This document shows positions 6,534 through 13,383 of a DNA stretch of 15,379 nucleotides, one piece after another. The DNA comes from JACRAR01 sp041665185. GTDB taxonomy: Bacteria > Pseudomonadota > Gammaproteobacteria > Burkholderiales > Rhodocyclaceae. Position numbers and translations under genes: made by a program. How positions within the stretch are numbered: the first letter of the stretch is position 1; each line of letters begins with the position of its first letter. Below the pieces are notes generated by a model. That model saw only the letters and a program-made list of their open reading frames with translations. It ran no database searches and was not told the DNA's origin. The DNA lies in contig JBAYJH010000092.1 in NCBI GenBank assembly GCA_041665185.1, forward strand, positions 1 to 15,379, in the 5' to 3' direction.

Positions 6534-7984
6534 TTCCGCGCATCGACCGGTTGAACGCGGGAGAACTGCGCAAGATCCTGCTCGAACAACAGGCGATACT
6601 CGACAACGCCACGGTGGGGATATTGTTTTCACGCAACCGCATGGTCGCGGCGTGCAATACCCTGTGCGCCGAGATGTTCGGCTACGTGGCGGAGGAAATG
6701 GTCGGCCTGCCCGGCCAGGACTTGTATCCCTCGATCGAAGCGTATGCGGAACTGGGTCGTGCGATCCGCCCGACCCTGGCCGCCGGCCAGCCGTTTCACG
6801 CTGAAATCGAGTACCGGCGCAAGGATGGCTCACAGTTCTGGAGTCGCGTCTCAGCCAAGGCAGTGGACCCGCTCAACACCCAGGACGGCACGATTTGGAT
6901 TATCGAGGATATCAGCGAGGAGCGAAGTATCCGCGAAGCCCTGGCCAAGGCGACGCAAGAATCGGATGACCGGGTGCGCGCCGCGCTGGCCGAGCAGGAG
7001 CTGATCTTCAACAATGCCGCGGTCGGCATGATGTTCGTCCGCAACCGTATCGTGCGGCGCTGCAACCGCAAGTTCGAGGAAATTTTCGGCTACGCCGAGG
7101 GCGAACTGGTCGGCAACTCGACTTTGCTGTTTCACCCTACGGTGCGCGACTACGACGAACATTGGGAACGCAACTACGACAGGCTGCGTCGCGGCGAAAC
7201 GGTCAGCGGTGATGAGCGCGTGCGACGCAAGGACGGCAGCTTGTTGTGGGTCCGCAGCACCGGCCGCAAGACCGATGCGCCCGGCCTGGGCCTCGATGTG
7301 ATCTGGATCTTCGAGGACGTGAGCGGCCGCCACCAGGCCGAGGAGGCGTTGCTGAGAGCGCAGGACGAGATGGAGCAAAAGGTGGTCGAACGAACCACGG
7401 AACTGCGCACCACCAACCAGCAGTTGCAGGCGGAGATTTTCGAGAGGATGGAGGCGGAACAGCGCATCTGGCATATCGCGCACCATGACGCGCTGACCGG
7501 CTTGCCGAATCGCAGCCTGCTGCATGACCGTCTCGACCAGGCACTGACCCAGGCCGCCCGTTCGGAGCACCGCCTGGCGGTGATGTTTCTCGATCTTGAC
7601 CGCTTCAAGAACGTCAACGATACGCTGGGCCATCATGTCGGCGACCAGTTGTTGAAACATGTCGCCGAACGCCTGCGCGAGGCGGTGCGCGCGGCCGACA
7701 TCGTGTCGCGGCTCGGTGGAGACGAGTTCGTCGTCATACTTCCCGAGATTCAGGATCCTGACGATGCGACGCGGGTGGCGGAAAAGATTCTCGCCGCGCT
7801 GGCTCCGGCGGTGGTGGTGGAGGGAAGTCTTCTGCATGCCACGCCTTCAATCGGCATCAGCGTCTTCCCCGACGATGGCAACGCGGCCTACGGCCTGATG
7901 AAGAACGCCGACACGGCGATGTATCACGCCAAGGCCGATGGCCGCAACACGTTCCGCTTCTTCAGGGCCGATATGAATGCCTGA
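6530..7984 (+). CDS. PAS-PAS-GGDEF diguanylate cyclase
   Basis: This 484-residue cytoplasmic protein has two PAS domains, at about 18-130 and 153-270. The two resemble each other (EQQAILDNATVGILF versus EQELIFNNAAVGMMF, then FGY and a late IEDIS/FEDVS). A coiled coil at about 280-315 leads into a GGDEF domain beginning at DALTGLPNR (320-328). The catalytic signature GGDEF is intact at 396-400, and an inhibitory I-site RxxD (R387-D390) sits exactly five residues before it. The enzyme should make cyclic di-GMP with product feedback. No transmembrane helix and no EAL domain are seen. The PAS ligand is unknown. The start is fixed by the ATGA overlap with the second reductase, so translation of the two is probably coupled. 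Confidence 0.93.
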   Translation: MIPRIDRLNAGELRKILLEQQAILDNATVGILFSRNRMVAACNTLCAEMFGYVAEEMVGLPGQDLYPSIEAYAELGRAIRPTLAAGQPFHAEIEYRRKDGSQFWSRVSAKAVDPLNTQDGTIWIIEDISEERSIREALAKATQESDDRVRAALAEQELIFNNAAVGMMFVRNRIVRRCNRKFEEIFGYAEGELVGNSTLLFHPTVRDYDEHWERNYDRLRRGETVSGDERVRRKDGSLLWVRSTGRKTDAPGLGLDVIWIFEDVSGRHQAEEALLRAQDEMEQKVVERTTELRTTNQQLQAEIFERMEAEQRIWHIAHHDALTGLPNRSLLHDRLDQALTQAARSEHRLAVMFLDLDRFKNVNDTLGHHVGDQLLKHVAERLREAVRAADIVSRLGGDEFVVILPEIQDPDDATRVAEKILAALAPAVVVEGSLLHATPSIGISVFPDDGNAAYGLMKNADTAMYHAKADGRNTFRFFRADMNA

Positions 7985-7995
7985 TTGCGCTGGGG

Positions 7996-8001
7996 CATAA
8001 T
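7996..8001 (+). promoter_or_regulatory. Possible -10 element for the FKBP gene
   Basis: CATAAT lies 31 bases before the FKBP start in the only gap of this stretch. No good -35 box is visible at 16-18 bases, so support is weak. Confidence 0.22.
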
Positions 8002-8032
8002 GTCGCCTTTCGACACAATCAAGGAGCATCAA

Positions 8033-8377
8033 ATGAGCCAATTCACCACGGCCAGCGGGCTGATCATCGAGGATCTCGCGGTCGGTGACGGCGCCGAGGC
8101 GTGCGCCGGACAGAGCGTTTCGGTGCATTACACCGGCTGGCTGACCAATGGCACGAAGTTCGACTCCAGCAAGGATCGCGACGATCCTTTCGAATTCGAC
8201 CTCGGCGGACGCAGCGTGATCGGCGGCTGGGATGAAGGCGTGCAGGGCATGAAGGTCGGCGGCAGGCGCAAGCTGACCATTCCGCCGCAACTCGGCTATG
8301 GGGCGCGTGGCGCCGGCGGCGTGATTCCGCCGAATGCCACCTTGGTCTTCGAGATCGACCTGCTGGGGATACTCTAG
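8033..8377 (+). CDS. FKBP-type peptidyl-prolyl cis-trans isomerase
   Basis: This 114-residue single-domain isomerase catalyses cis-trans rotation of peptidyl-prolyl bonds during folding. Typical FKBP signatures are present: VHYTGWLTNGTKFDSS, the active-site loops GGRSVIGGWDEGVQGMKVGG and PQLGYGARGAGGVIPPNATL, and the closing strand VFEIDLLGI. There is no signal peptide, so it is probably cytoplasmic. The frame is open back to 7985, but the ATG at 8033 is preferred because AAGGAG (8021-8026) sits six bases upstream and the N-terminus fits the family. The next gene begins three bases after its stop, so the two are co-transcribed. Confidence 0.95.
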   Translation: MSQFTTASGLIIEDLAVGDGAEACAGQSVSVHYTGWLTNGTKFDSSKDRDDPFEFDLGGRSVIGGWDEGVQGMKVGGRRKLTIPPQLGYGARGAGGVIPPNATLVFEIDLLGIL

Positions 8378-8380
8378 ACC

Positions 8381-9526
8381 GTGAAGCTGCCGTCCAAACT
8401 GCCCGATGTCGGCACCACCATCTTCACGGTCATGTCGCGCATGGCCGTCGAGCACGGTGCGATCAACCTGTCGCAGGGCTTTCCGGATTTTTCGTCGCCG
8501 CCGCGCTTGCTGGAACGCGTGACTCACTACATGGCGGCAGGGTACAACCAATACGCACCGATGACCGGCGTGACGGCGCTGCGCGAGGCCATCGCCGAGA
8601 AGATCGAGGCGCTCTACGCCGCGCGCTACGACGTCGACGGCGAGATTACCGTCACGGCCGGCGCGACCCAGGCGATATTCACCGCCATCGCCGCCTGCGT
8701 GCGGCCGGGTGACGAGGTGATCGTGTTTGCGCCGGTCTACGACTCCTATGTTCCGGGTATCGTCCTGAATGGCGGCAAGGCGATCTACGCGACACTGCGT
8801 TTTCCCGACTACCGCCCGGATTGGGATGAGGTGCGGGCGCTGATCACGCCGAGGACGCGCATGATCATCATCAACACGCCGCACAATCCCAGCGGCGCGG
8901 TATGGGCGGATAGCGACCTGGCGGCGCTGGAGGCCCTGGTCCGCGGTACCGACATCATCGTGGTTGCCGACGAAGTCTATGAGCACGTGGTGTTCGACGG
9001 CGTCGCGCATCAGAGCGTCGCCCGCTATCCGGGCCTGCGCGAGCGCAGCTTCGTGGTCTCCAGTTTCGGCAAGACCTATCACATCACCGGCTGGAAGGTC
9101 GCTTATTGCTATGCGCCGAAAGCGCTCATGGCCGAGTTTCGCAAGGCGCACCAGTTCGTGGTGTTCGTGGTGAACCATCCGGTGCAACTGGCCCTGGCGG
9201 ATTTCATGCGCGAACAGCCCGGTTTCGCACCCGGCTTGGCCGAGTTCTACCAGGCCAAGCGCGATTTCTTTCGCCGTCAGTTGGCGGGATCGCGCTTCGA
9301 GTTGTTGCCGTGCGGCGGCACCTATTTTCAGTTGGCGCGTTACGCGACCATCAGCGACGAACCGGACACGCTGTTCGCTCAGGGGTTGACCCGCGAGCAT
9401 GGCGTGGCGGTGATTCCGGTGTCGGTCTTCTATCCCCAAGGGGATGACCACCGTATCGTGCGCTTCTGCTTCGCCAAAAGCGAAGAGACGCTAGCGGCGG
9501 CCGGCGAGTTGCTACGGAAAGTCTAG
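8381..9526 (+). CDS. ybdL: PLP-dependent class I aminotransferase, YbdL-like (methionine aminotransferase)
   Basis: This 381-residue fold-type I PLP enzyme closely follows the E. coli YbdL pattern: GTTIFTVMS near the N-terminus, INLSQGFPDF, NQYAPMTGV, NTPHNPSGAVW, ADEVYEH and the PLP-lysine motif SSFGKTYHITGWK with K231. The C-terminal half has LPCGGTYFQL and RFCFAK. YbdL prefers methionine, and related enzymes transaminate ketomethylthiobutyrate in methionine salvage; the exact substrate is inferred. It begins with GTG three bases after the FKBP stop. Its TAG stop overlaps, in a shared CTAG, the stop of the histidine kinase gene on the other strand, leaving no room for a terminator between them. 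Confidence 0.93.
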   Translation: MKLPSKLPDVGTTIFTVMSRMAVEHGAINLSQGFPDFSSPPRLLERVTHYMAAGYNQYAPMTGVTALREAIAEKIEALYAARYDVDGEITVTAGATQAIFTAIAACVRPGDEVIVFAPVYDSYVPGIVLNGGKAIYATLRFPDYRPDWDEVRALITPRTRMIIINTPHNPSGAVWADSDLAALEALVRGTDIIVVADEVYEHVVFDGVAHQSVARYPGLRERSFVVSSFGKTYHITGWKVAYCYAPKALMAEFRKAHQFVVFVVNHPVQLALADFMREQPGFAPGLAEFYQAKRDFFRRQLAGSRFELLPCGGTYFQLARYATISDEPDTLFAQGLTREHGVAVIPVSVFYPQGDDHRIVRFCFAKSEETLAAAGELLRKV

Positions 9527-10200
9527 GGCAGGATCAGGCTGAGGCGCGCGCCGCCCTTGCCGAGGCCATCGTTGGCCAGTTCCACGCGACCATGGCGCCC
9601 GGCGGGTGTGGCGTGGCGCTCGGCGATGACGCGGGCGAAGCTCAAACCCAGCCCGCTGCTTTCCGGAGTCATTTTGGCGGTGCTTTCAGCGCGCAGGATC
9701 TCTTCCGGATAGCCAGCGCCGTCGTCGGCGACGTCGAAGCGGATTCCGCCGCCGGGTTCTTCGGCGATGGAGAAACGAATCTGTTCGCGGGCATGGCGCG
9801 AGGCGTTGCGCAGTGCATCGAGCAGGACAAACTTGACCAGATAGGCGTCGAAGGCCCAAGCGCCGATGTCCTTGGCGGCGGCAAAATCGGTTGCTATCGA
9901 TCGCGCCGCCCCGCCTTCGGCGTCTTCCACGGGCCGGGTCGCCGATAGTTCGGCCATCAGGTCGGAGAGAAAATCCTCCAGATACTGGTCTTCCACCGCC
10001 ATGCGCAAGTTGCCTTCGCCGGCGCGGTAGAGGGCCAGCAGTTCGACCAACTGCCCGGATATGGTCGCGGTGACGGCTTTCGCCTGAATCAAGGCGGGTG
10101 ATTGCCCGCCGCATTCGAGTTGCGCTTTGTCGAGCCAGACGCCGAGGGAATTGAGCGCGTTCTTGGCATCATGGATGGCGGCGGCGAGCAAAACTTCCAT
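9523..10200 (-). CDS. Short soluble sensor histidine kinase
   Basis: This 225-residue protein has no transmembrane helix and no sensor domain. The probable phospho-accepting histidine is H10 in AAAIHDAKNALNSL, an HDxKN arrangement at the extreme N-terminus, followed by a short dimerisation helix pair. The HATPase domain (about 110-225) has N132 in DALRNASRHA, D159/D160 in DVADDGAGYPEE and GLGL at 183-186. It starts four bases after the stop of the receiver-TPR gene, with AGAGG near that stop as ribosome-binding site. The two are therefore an operon and very likely a kinase/regulator pair. Lacking its own sensor, it must be controlled by partner proteins, perhaps through the TPR part of the regulator; that is inference. 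Confidence 0.85.
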   Translation of the reverse strand: MEVLLAAAIHDAKNALNSLGVWLDKAQLECGGQSPALIQAKAVTATISGQLVELLALYRAGEGNLRMAVEDQYLEDFLSDLMAELSATRPVEDAEGGAARSIATDFAAAKDIGAWAFDAYLVKFVLLDALRNASRHAREQIRFSIAEEPGGGIRFDVADDGAGYPEEILRAESTAKMTPESSGLGLSFARVIAERHATPAGRHGRVELANDGLGKGGARLSLILP

Positions 10201-10204
10201 GGAG

Positions 10205-11821
10205 CTATACCTCTAGAGGACGCGCACCGGGCGGCGCCAGTTTGCGATAGAAGGCCACCACGGGATCCAGTTTCGGATGCAGCGGGTTGGCCTTGATGGC
10301 TTGGGTGATATAGCGATGCGCCTGGGCAATCTGCGTCATGTCCACCCCGCTGGTCTGAACGCGCATCAAGACCGCCTGGGCGGCATTAATGGCAACCTGC
10401 GCGTTGTTCGGCAGGCGATCGGCGGCTTCGACCAGCATCATGATGGCTTTGTCCAGTTCGCCCGACTTGGCCAGCGCAACGGCTTCGTTATTGAGACGGA
10501 TCATGCGTTTCTTGGTGTCGTCGAGCAGTAACGCGCCTTCGTCCTCCAGACCGGCGACCTCGAACACGGTGCGTATCGAATCCAGGACTTTCTCGTCTTC
10601 CTGGTAGTTCTCGGCAACGTCCTCGACGATCTTCTTGGCCTCGTCGGGTTGGCCGTTGGCGAAGCAGGCCTGGGCGATTTCGAGCATGGTGTTGAGATCC
10701 AGCTTGCTCGACTTCTGCGCCGCCTGGGCTCGCGCCAGTGCCGCCTTGGCGTTTTTTTCGTCGCCGGCGCGCACATATACCTGGCTTTCGAGGGCCGCCT
10801 GGCGCGCTGCCAGTTCCGGCGTGCGCTGGAAATGCGTGGCCATGTCCTTGACCGCCGTGAGCGCCTCCTGGACCTTATCCTGCTCCACGCAACTCCTGGC
10901 GAGTCCCGCGTAATCGTCGTGACTCTTGAAGAATCCCGTTCGGTCGCGTTCGACAGCAAAACGGAAGGCCCCCTCGGCGCGCTCATAGTCCTTGTTGGCC
11001 AAAGCCAGGGCGCCCAGCTCGCGCTGGCGCTGGGTCGTCGACGCCACATGCAGCGCCTGATCGACGACCTGCTGGGCGGCAAATTTGTCGGTCTTGACGA
11101 GGAGATCGGCCAGCGCATCGTAGGCGGCAAGGTAGTTCGGGTAGGCAACCAGCGCCTGTTCGAGCAGCGCGCGCGCCTCATCGGGATTGCCGTAGGCGAC
11201 CAGGGCGAGGGCCTTGCCGACCTCCGCCCAGGGCGTAGCGCGTTCCTGGAGAACGCTCTCATACAAAGCCAGTGCTTCCGTGGCGCGCCCCTTGGCCAGC
11301 AGCAGGTCGCCCTTGATGCGCATCACTTCCAGCGTGTAACGCGATTTCTTGGCGATCTGTTCGTCGCAGGCGGCCAGCGCCTTGGTGTAATCGATCTTGG
11401 CGCCGAGGTGCTTATACACGGGCTCCAGGGCTTCCTTCCGGTCGAAAATTCTACCCAGCCGGGTTCCCAGGGTATCCGCCGTGAAGGGTTTGAGCAGATA
11501 GTCGTCCGGCGAGTACTCGGCTGCGGTCGACACCTGCTGATAGCCGGTTTCGCCGGTAATCATCAGGAATGCCGTGGTCATCGGCAGGATATGCTTGCGT
11601 CGCACCAGTTCGAGGAATTGCTGACCGTCGCTACCCTTGCCCAAGTTGTAGTCGCAGACGATCAGGTCGTAATGCTTGGCATTGAGCTTGTCTATCGCCT
11701 CCTTGACCGTCGAGGCCTGGTCGCATTTTTCCAGGCCGATGGAGGCGAGCTGCATGCGCACCGTGGTGCGCATCGAAGGCATGTCGTCGATCAGCAGGCC
11801 GACCTTTTCCCTCAGATCCAT
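10205..11821 (-). CDS. Response regulator with TPR output domain (REC-TPR)
   Basis: This 538-residue protein has an N-terminal receiver domain (about 1-125) with D12/D13, phospho-acceptor D57 in IVCDYNLG and a lysine in LLKPFT. Residues about 145-515 are a long helical array of tetratricopeptide-type repeats, for example GRATEALALYESVL, GNPDEARALLEQAL, KDYERAEGAFRFAV and GQPDEAKKIVEDVA. There is no DNA-binding or enzymatic domain, so output is probably through protein-protein contact gated by phosphorylation. The gene directly precedes the short histidine kinase. The ribosome-binding site at the ATG is weak, and a short upstream reading frame overlaps the start, which could allow translational coupling. 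Confidence 0.88.
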   Translation of the reverse strand: MDLREKVGLLIDDMPSMRTTVRMQLASIGLEKCDQASTVKEAIDKLNAKHYDLIVCDYNLGKGSDGQQFLELVRRKHILPMTTAFLMITGETGYQQVSTAAEYSPDDYLLKPFTADTLGTRLGRIFDRKEALEPVYKHLGAKIDYTKALAACDEQIAKKSRYTLEVMRIKGDLLLAKGRATEALALYESVLQERATPWAEVGKALALVAYGNPDEARALLEQALVAYPNYLAAYDALADLLVKTDKFAAQQVVDQALHVASTTQRQRELGALALANKDYERAEGAFRFAVERDRTGFFKSHDDYAGLARSCVEQDKVQEALTAVKDMATHFQRTPELAARQAALESQVYVRAGDEKNAKAALARAQAAQKSSKLDLNTMLEIAQACFANGQPDEAKKIVEDVAENYQEDEKVLDSIRTVFEVAGLEDEGALLLDDTKKRMIRLNNEAVALAKSGELDKAIMMLVEAADRLPNNAQVAINAAQAVLMRVQTSGVDMTQIAQAHRYITQAIKANPLHPKLDPVVAFYRKLAPPGARPLEV

Positions 11822-11895
11822 TGGCGGGCGCCCTGTCTGCCGGCGCTGCCGACGTTTGGGTTGATCAGGTGACGATTGAGTTGGGTCCGGTTCAT
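11812..11895 (-). CDS. Possible 27-codon leader peptide before the REC-TPR gene
   Basis: A small frame, MNRTQLNRHLINPNVGSAGR and seven further residues, starts at the ATG at 11895-11893. It ends ten bases inside the REC-TPR gene in another frame. A candidate -10 box (TAAACT) lies seven bases upstream of its ATG, so the transcript might begin almost at that ATG as a leaderless message. It may be a translational coupler or a chance frame. No family was recognised. Confidence 0.25.
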   Translation of the reverse strand: MNRTQLNRHLINPNVGSAGRQGARQWI

Positions 11896-11902
11896 CGGGT
11901 GC

Positions 11903-11930
11903 AGTTTACTCGAAATGGCCCAATTGTCGC
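11903..11930 (-). promoter_or_regulatory. Candidate sigma-70 promoter of the REC-TPR/histidine kinase operon
   Basis: Read on the minus strand, GCGACA (11930-11925) and TAAACT (11908-11903) are separated by 16 bases. Each hexamer matches four of six consensus positions. The site lies in the 177-base gap between the HPt/HD gene and the REC-TPR gene. Nothing else clear is seen in that gap, and no terminator follows the HPt/HD gene. Confidence 0.4.
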
Positions 11931-11998
11931 AGGTGCATTGCGGCGGCGATCGCTCAAACAGGGGCGATAAAGGGCCGCAAAGACACGAAACGGGCCGG

Positions 11999-13105
11999 TT
12001 AGGTTTCGACGATGCGGCGGATGACCGCGTTGAAGGGGCCGATCCATTCCGGCGCGAACTGGTTGTCGCAGGCATTGACCTCGGCGATGGCGCGCAGCAC
12101 CGAACGCGAATGGCCGCGGTCGCTGTGCTTGAGGGTGACCGCCTCGAAGGCATCGACGATCGCCAGGATTTTCGCCCCGGCGCAGATGGCCCCGTCCTTC
12201 AGGTGCTTCGGGTAGCCGCCGCCGTCAGGCATTTCGTGGTGCTGCGCCACGATCTCGGCCGCTCCTTGCCAGCCTTCGCGGCGTTCCAGCAGGCCCGCTG
12301 CCTGGCTGGGATGGCTTTGCAGCAGGCGCTTTTCCTCGTCGGTCAGCTTGCCGCCGGCCAGCCACAAGTGCTCAGGCAGGAACATCATCCCAATGTCATG
12401 AAAGTAGACGGCCGCCTCGAGTTGCACCGGGTCGACCGGCTGGCTGCTGCCGGCGCTGGTTTCCAGCGCGAGTTTCAGCTGACGTTCGGTGCGCCCGAGG
12501 AATCGCGGCGAGCGGGCTTCGAACATCAACGCCAGCGAGTGGAAGAAAGTCAGGTCGGTGGCGACGCTTCCGGAGCGTCGTTCACCATGAAATCCGGCGT
12601 GCTTGATTTCCTGTGCGGCGGAACTCAGGACAGGGCGAAATCCGGTCACCGCTTCGATCAATTGCACCGCATGGGCGTCCAGCAATCCGCCCTTGTCGGA
12701 TGCCAGGATATCGAGTCCGCCGACCAGTTCGACCAGTTTGAGTTGCGTCAAGGAGCGGTTGGCGTTCAGGGCTTCGACCGCCAGTTCCAGCCGATCCATG
12801 GCCAGCAGGATTACTTCGGCCAACAGCTCCGAAAATTCAATTTCGTTGGAACGCAGGCGAGCCAACAGGGTCTCGATCGGATGCGCGATCAAGACGCCGA
12901 GTTCCACATGGCACATCGCCGCGTCGCCCTTGATATTGTGCAGGGCACGGAACAAGTCGGCGATCAGCGCCTTGTCATCCGGAGTGCGCTTCAGGCGGAC
13001 AATATCGCGTTCGATGTTGGGGATCTGGTCGATCAGCGCATCGACAAATTCCTGTAGCGATTGACGATCGGCTACAGTGGGATGAAGCAGGGCTTCGATG
13101 TTCAT
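11999..13105 (-). CDS. HPt domain fused to an HD-GYP-like domain
   Basis: This 368-residue soluble protein has an N-terminal helical HPt domain (about 10-115) with a likely phosphotransfer histidine, H56, in RALHNIKGDA. Residues about 180-345 form an HD-GYP-type domain. HD is at 236-237 in FHDIGMMFLPEHLW, HP at 265, HHE at 289-291, GYP at 297-299, and the late metal-binding aspartate D318 lies in AIVDAFEA. Two differences from active cyclic di-GMP phosphodiesterases are visible: the HDIGK lysine is methionine, and the early ExxxH/HSxRV ligand region reads RTERQL. Activity is therefore doubtful. The protein could take a phosphoryl group from a local kinase and control a degradative or binding domain. 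It lies upstream of, and in the same direction as, the REC-TPR/kinase pair. Confidence 0.82.
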   Translation of the reverse strand: MNIEALLHPTVADRQSLQEFVDALIDQIPNIERDIVRLKRTPDDKALIADLFRALHNIKGDAAMCHVELGVLIAHPIETLLARLRSNEIEFSELLAEVILLAMDRLELAVEALNANRSLTQLKLVELVGGLDILASDKGGLLDAHAVQLIEAVTGFRPVLSSAAQEIKHAGFHGERRSGSVATDLTFFHSLALMFEARSPRFLGRTERQLKLALETSAGSSQPVDPVQLEAAVYFHDIGMMFLPEHLWLAGGKLTDEEKRLLQSHPSQAAGLLERREGWQGAAEIVAQHHEMPDGGGYPKHLKDGAICAGAKILAIVDAFEAVTLKHSDRGHSRSVLRAIAEVNACDNQFAPEWIGPFNAVIRRIVET

Positions 13106-13142
13106 GTCGGTTCGAGTCGATCGATAACGATAGATTAATTAC

Positions 13143-13171
13143 AACATACGACAGACTGGCTGATCCTGCAA
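13143..13171 (-). promoter_or_regulatory. Candidate sigma-70 promoter of the HPt/HD gene
   Basis: On the minus strand TTGCAG (13171-13166) and TATGTT (13148-13143) are 17 bases apart, about 40 bases before the ATG. The region from 13121 to 13150 is AT-rich against a GC-rich background, as expected for a promoter. Confidence 0.35.
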
Positions 13172-13230
13172 GCGCAATGCCCGCTGCCTGACCGCAAATA
13201 GCCGGCCATCCCTGTTATTTGGACTTCGGC

Positions 13231-13248
13231 GTGAAATATGTGAAATAT
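13231..13248. repeat. Tandem 9-bp repeat GTGAAATAT x2
   Basis: Two perfect adjacent copies of GTGAAATAT lie in the spacer between glnS and the HPt/HD gene. A separate pair of CCTGTTATT copies flanks the region (13211-13219 and 13333-13341). These may be protein-binding sites or chance; nothing ties them to a known regulator. Confidence 0.45.
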
Positions 13249-13295
13249 GGTTACGAAGCGCCCCGTCACCCACGATCACAGCGAGCTATTTGTAG

Positions 13296-13324
13296 CCCCC
13301 GCCCGGGCGGGGGTTGGGGGTGGG
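13296..13324. repeat. Perfect GC palindrome with adjacent G-quadruplex motif
   Basis: CCCCCGCCCGGGCGGGGG (13296-13313) is a perfect 18-bp palindrome. Its right arm continues into GGGGG and GGG runs, so 13305-13324 on the plus strand contains four G-runs with loops of 1, 2 and 1 bases. There is no T-tract on either side, so it is not a standard terminator. It looks like a REP-type intergenic element of the G-rich kind found in some betaproteobacteria; that assignment is from memory and not tested. Confidence 0.6.
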
Positions 13325-13383
13325 AGCGTAATCCTGTTATTGAACGATTTCATGGCACGGGGGCGGTCTGACGATGCTGCGAG

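Noticed and set aside
5403..6833. Minus-strand open frame of 476 codons across the second reductase and cyclase start
   Set aside because: It is antisense to conserved catalytic motifs and crosses a gene boundary, so it is not a real gene.
7847..9451. Long minus-strand open frame of 534 codons opposite the aminotransferase and FKBP genes
   Set aside because: It runs antisense through two well-recognised genes, has no family-like motifs, and is the usual by-product of GC-rich codon use.
10649..11872. Plus-strand open frame of 407 codons opposite the REC-TPR gene
   Set aside because: The minus strand encodes clear receiver and TPR motifs; the plus frame is a shadow.
11876..13057. Plus-strand open frame of 393 codons opposite the HPt/HD gene
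   Set aside because: The minus strand has HPt and HD-GYP motifs; the plus frame is Gln/Arg/Asp-rich with no family pattern.
13296..13313. The GC palindrome as an intrinsic terminator of glnS
   Set aside because: On the minus strand the stem is followed by CTACAAAT rather than a T-run, so it does not fit a rho-independent terminator.
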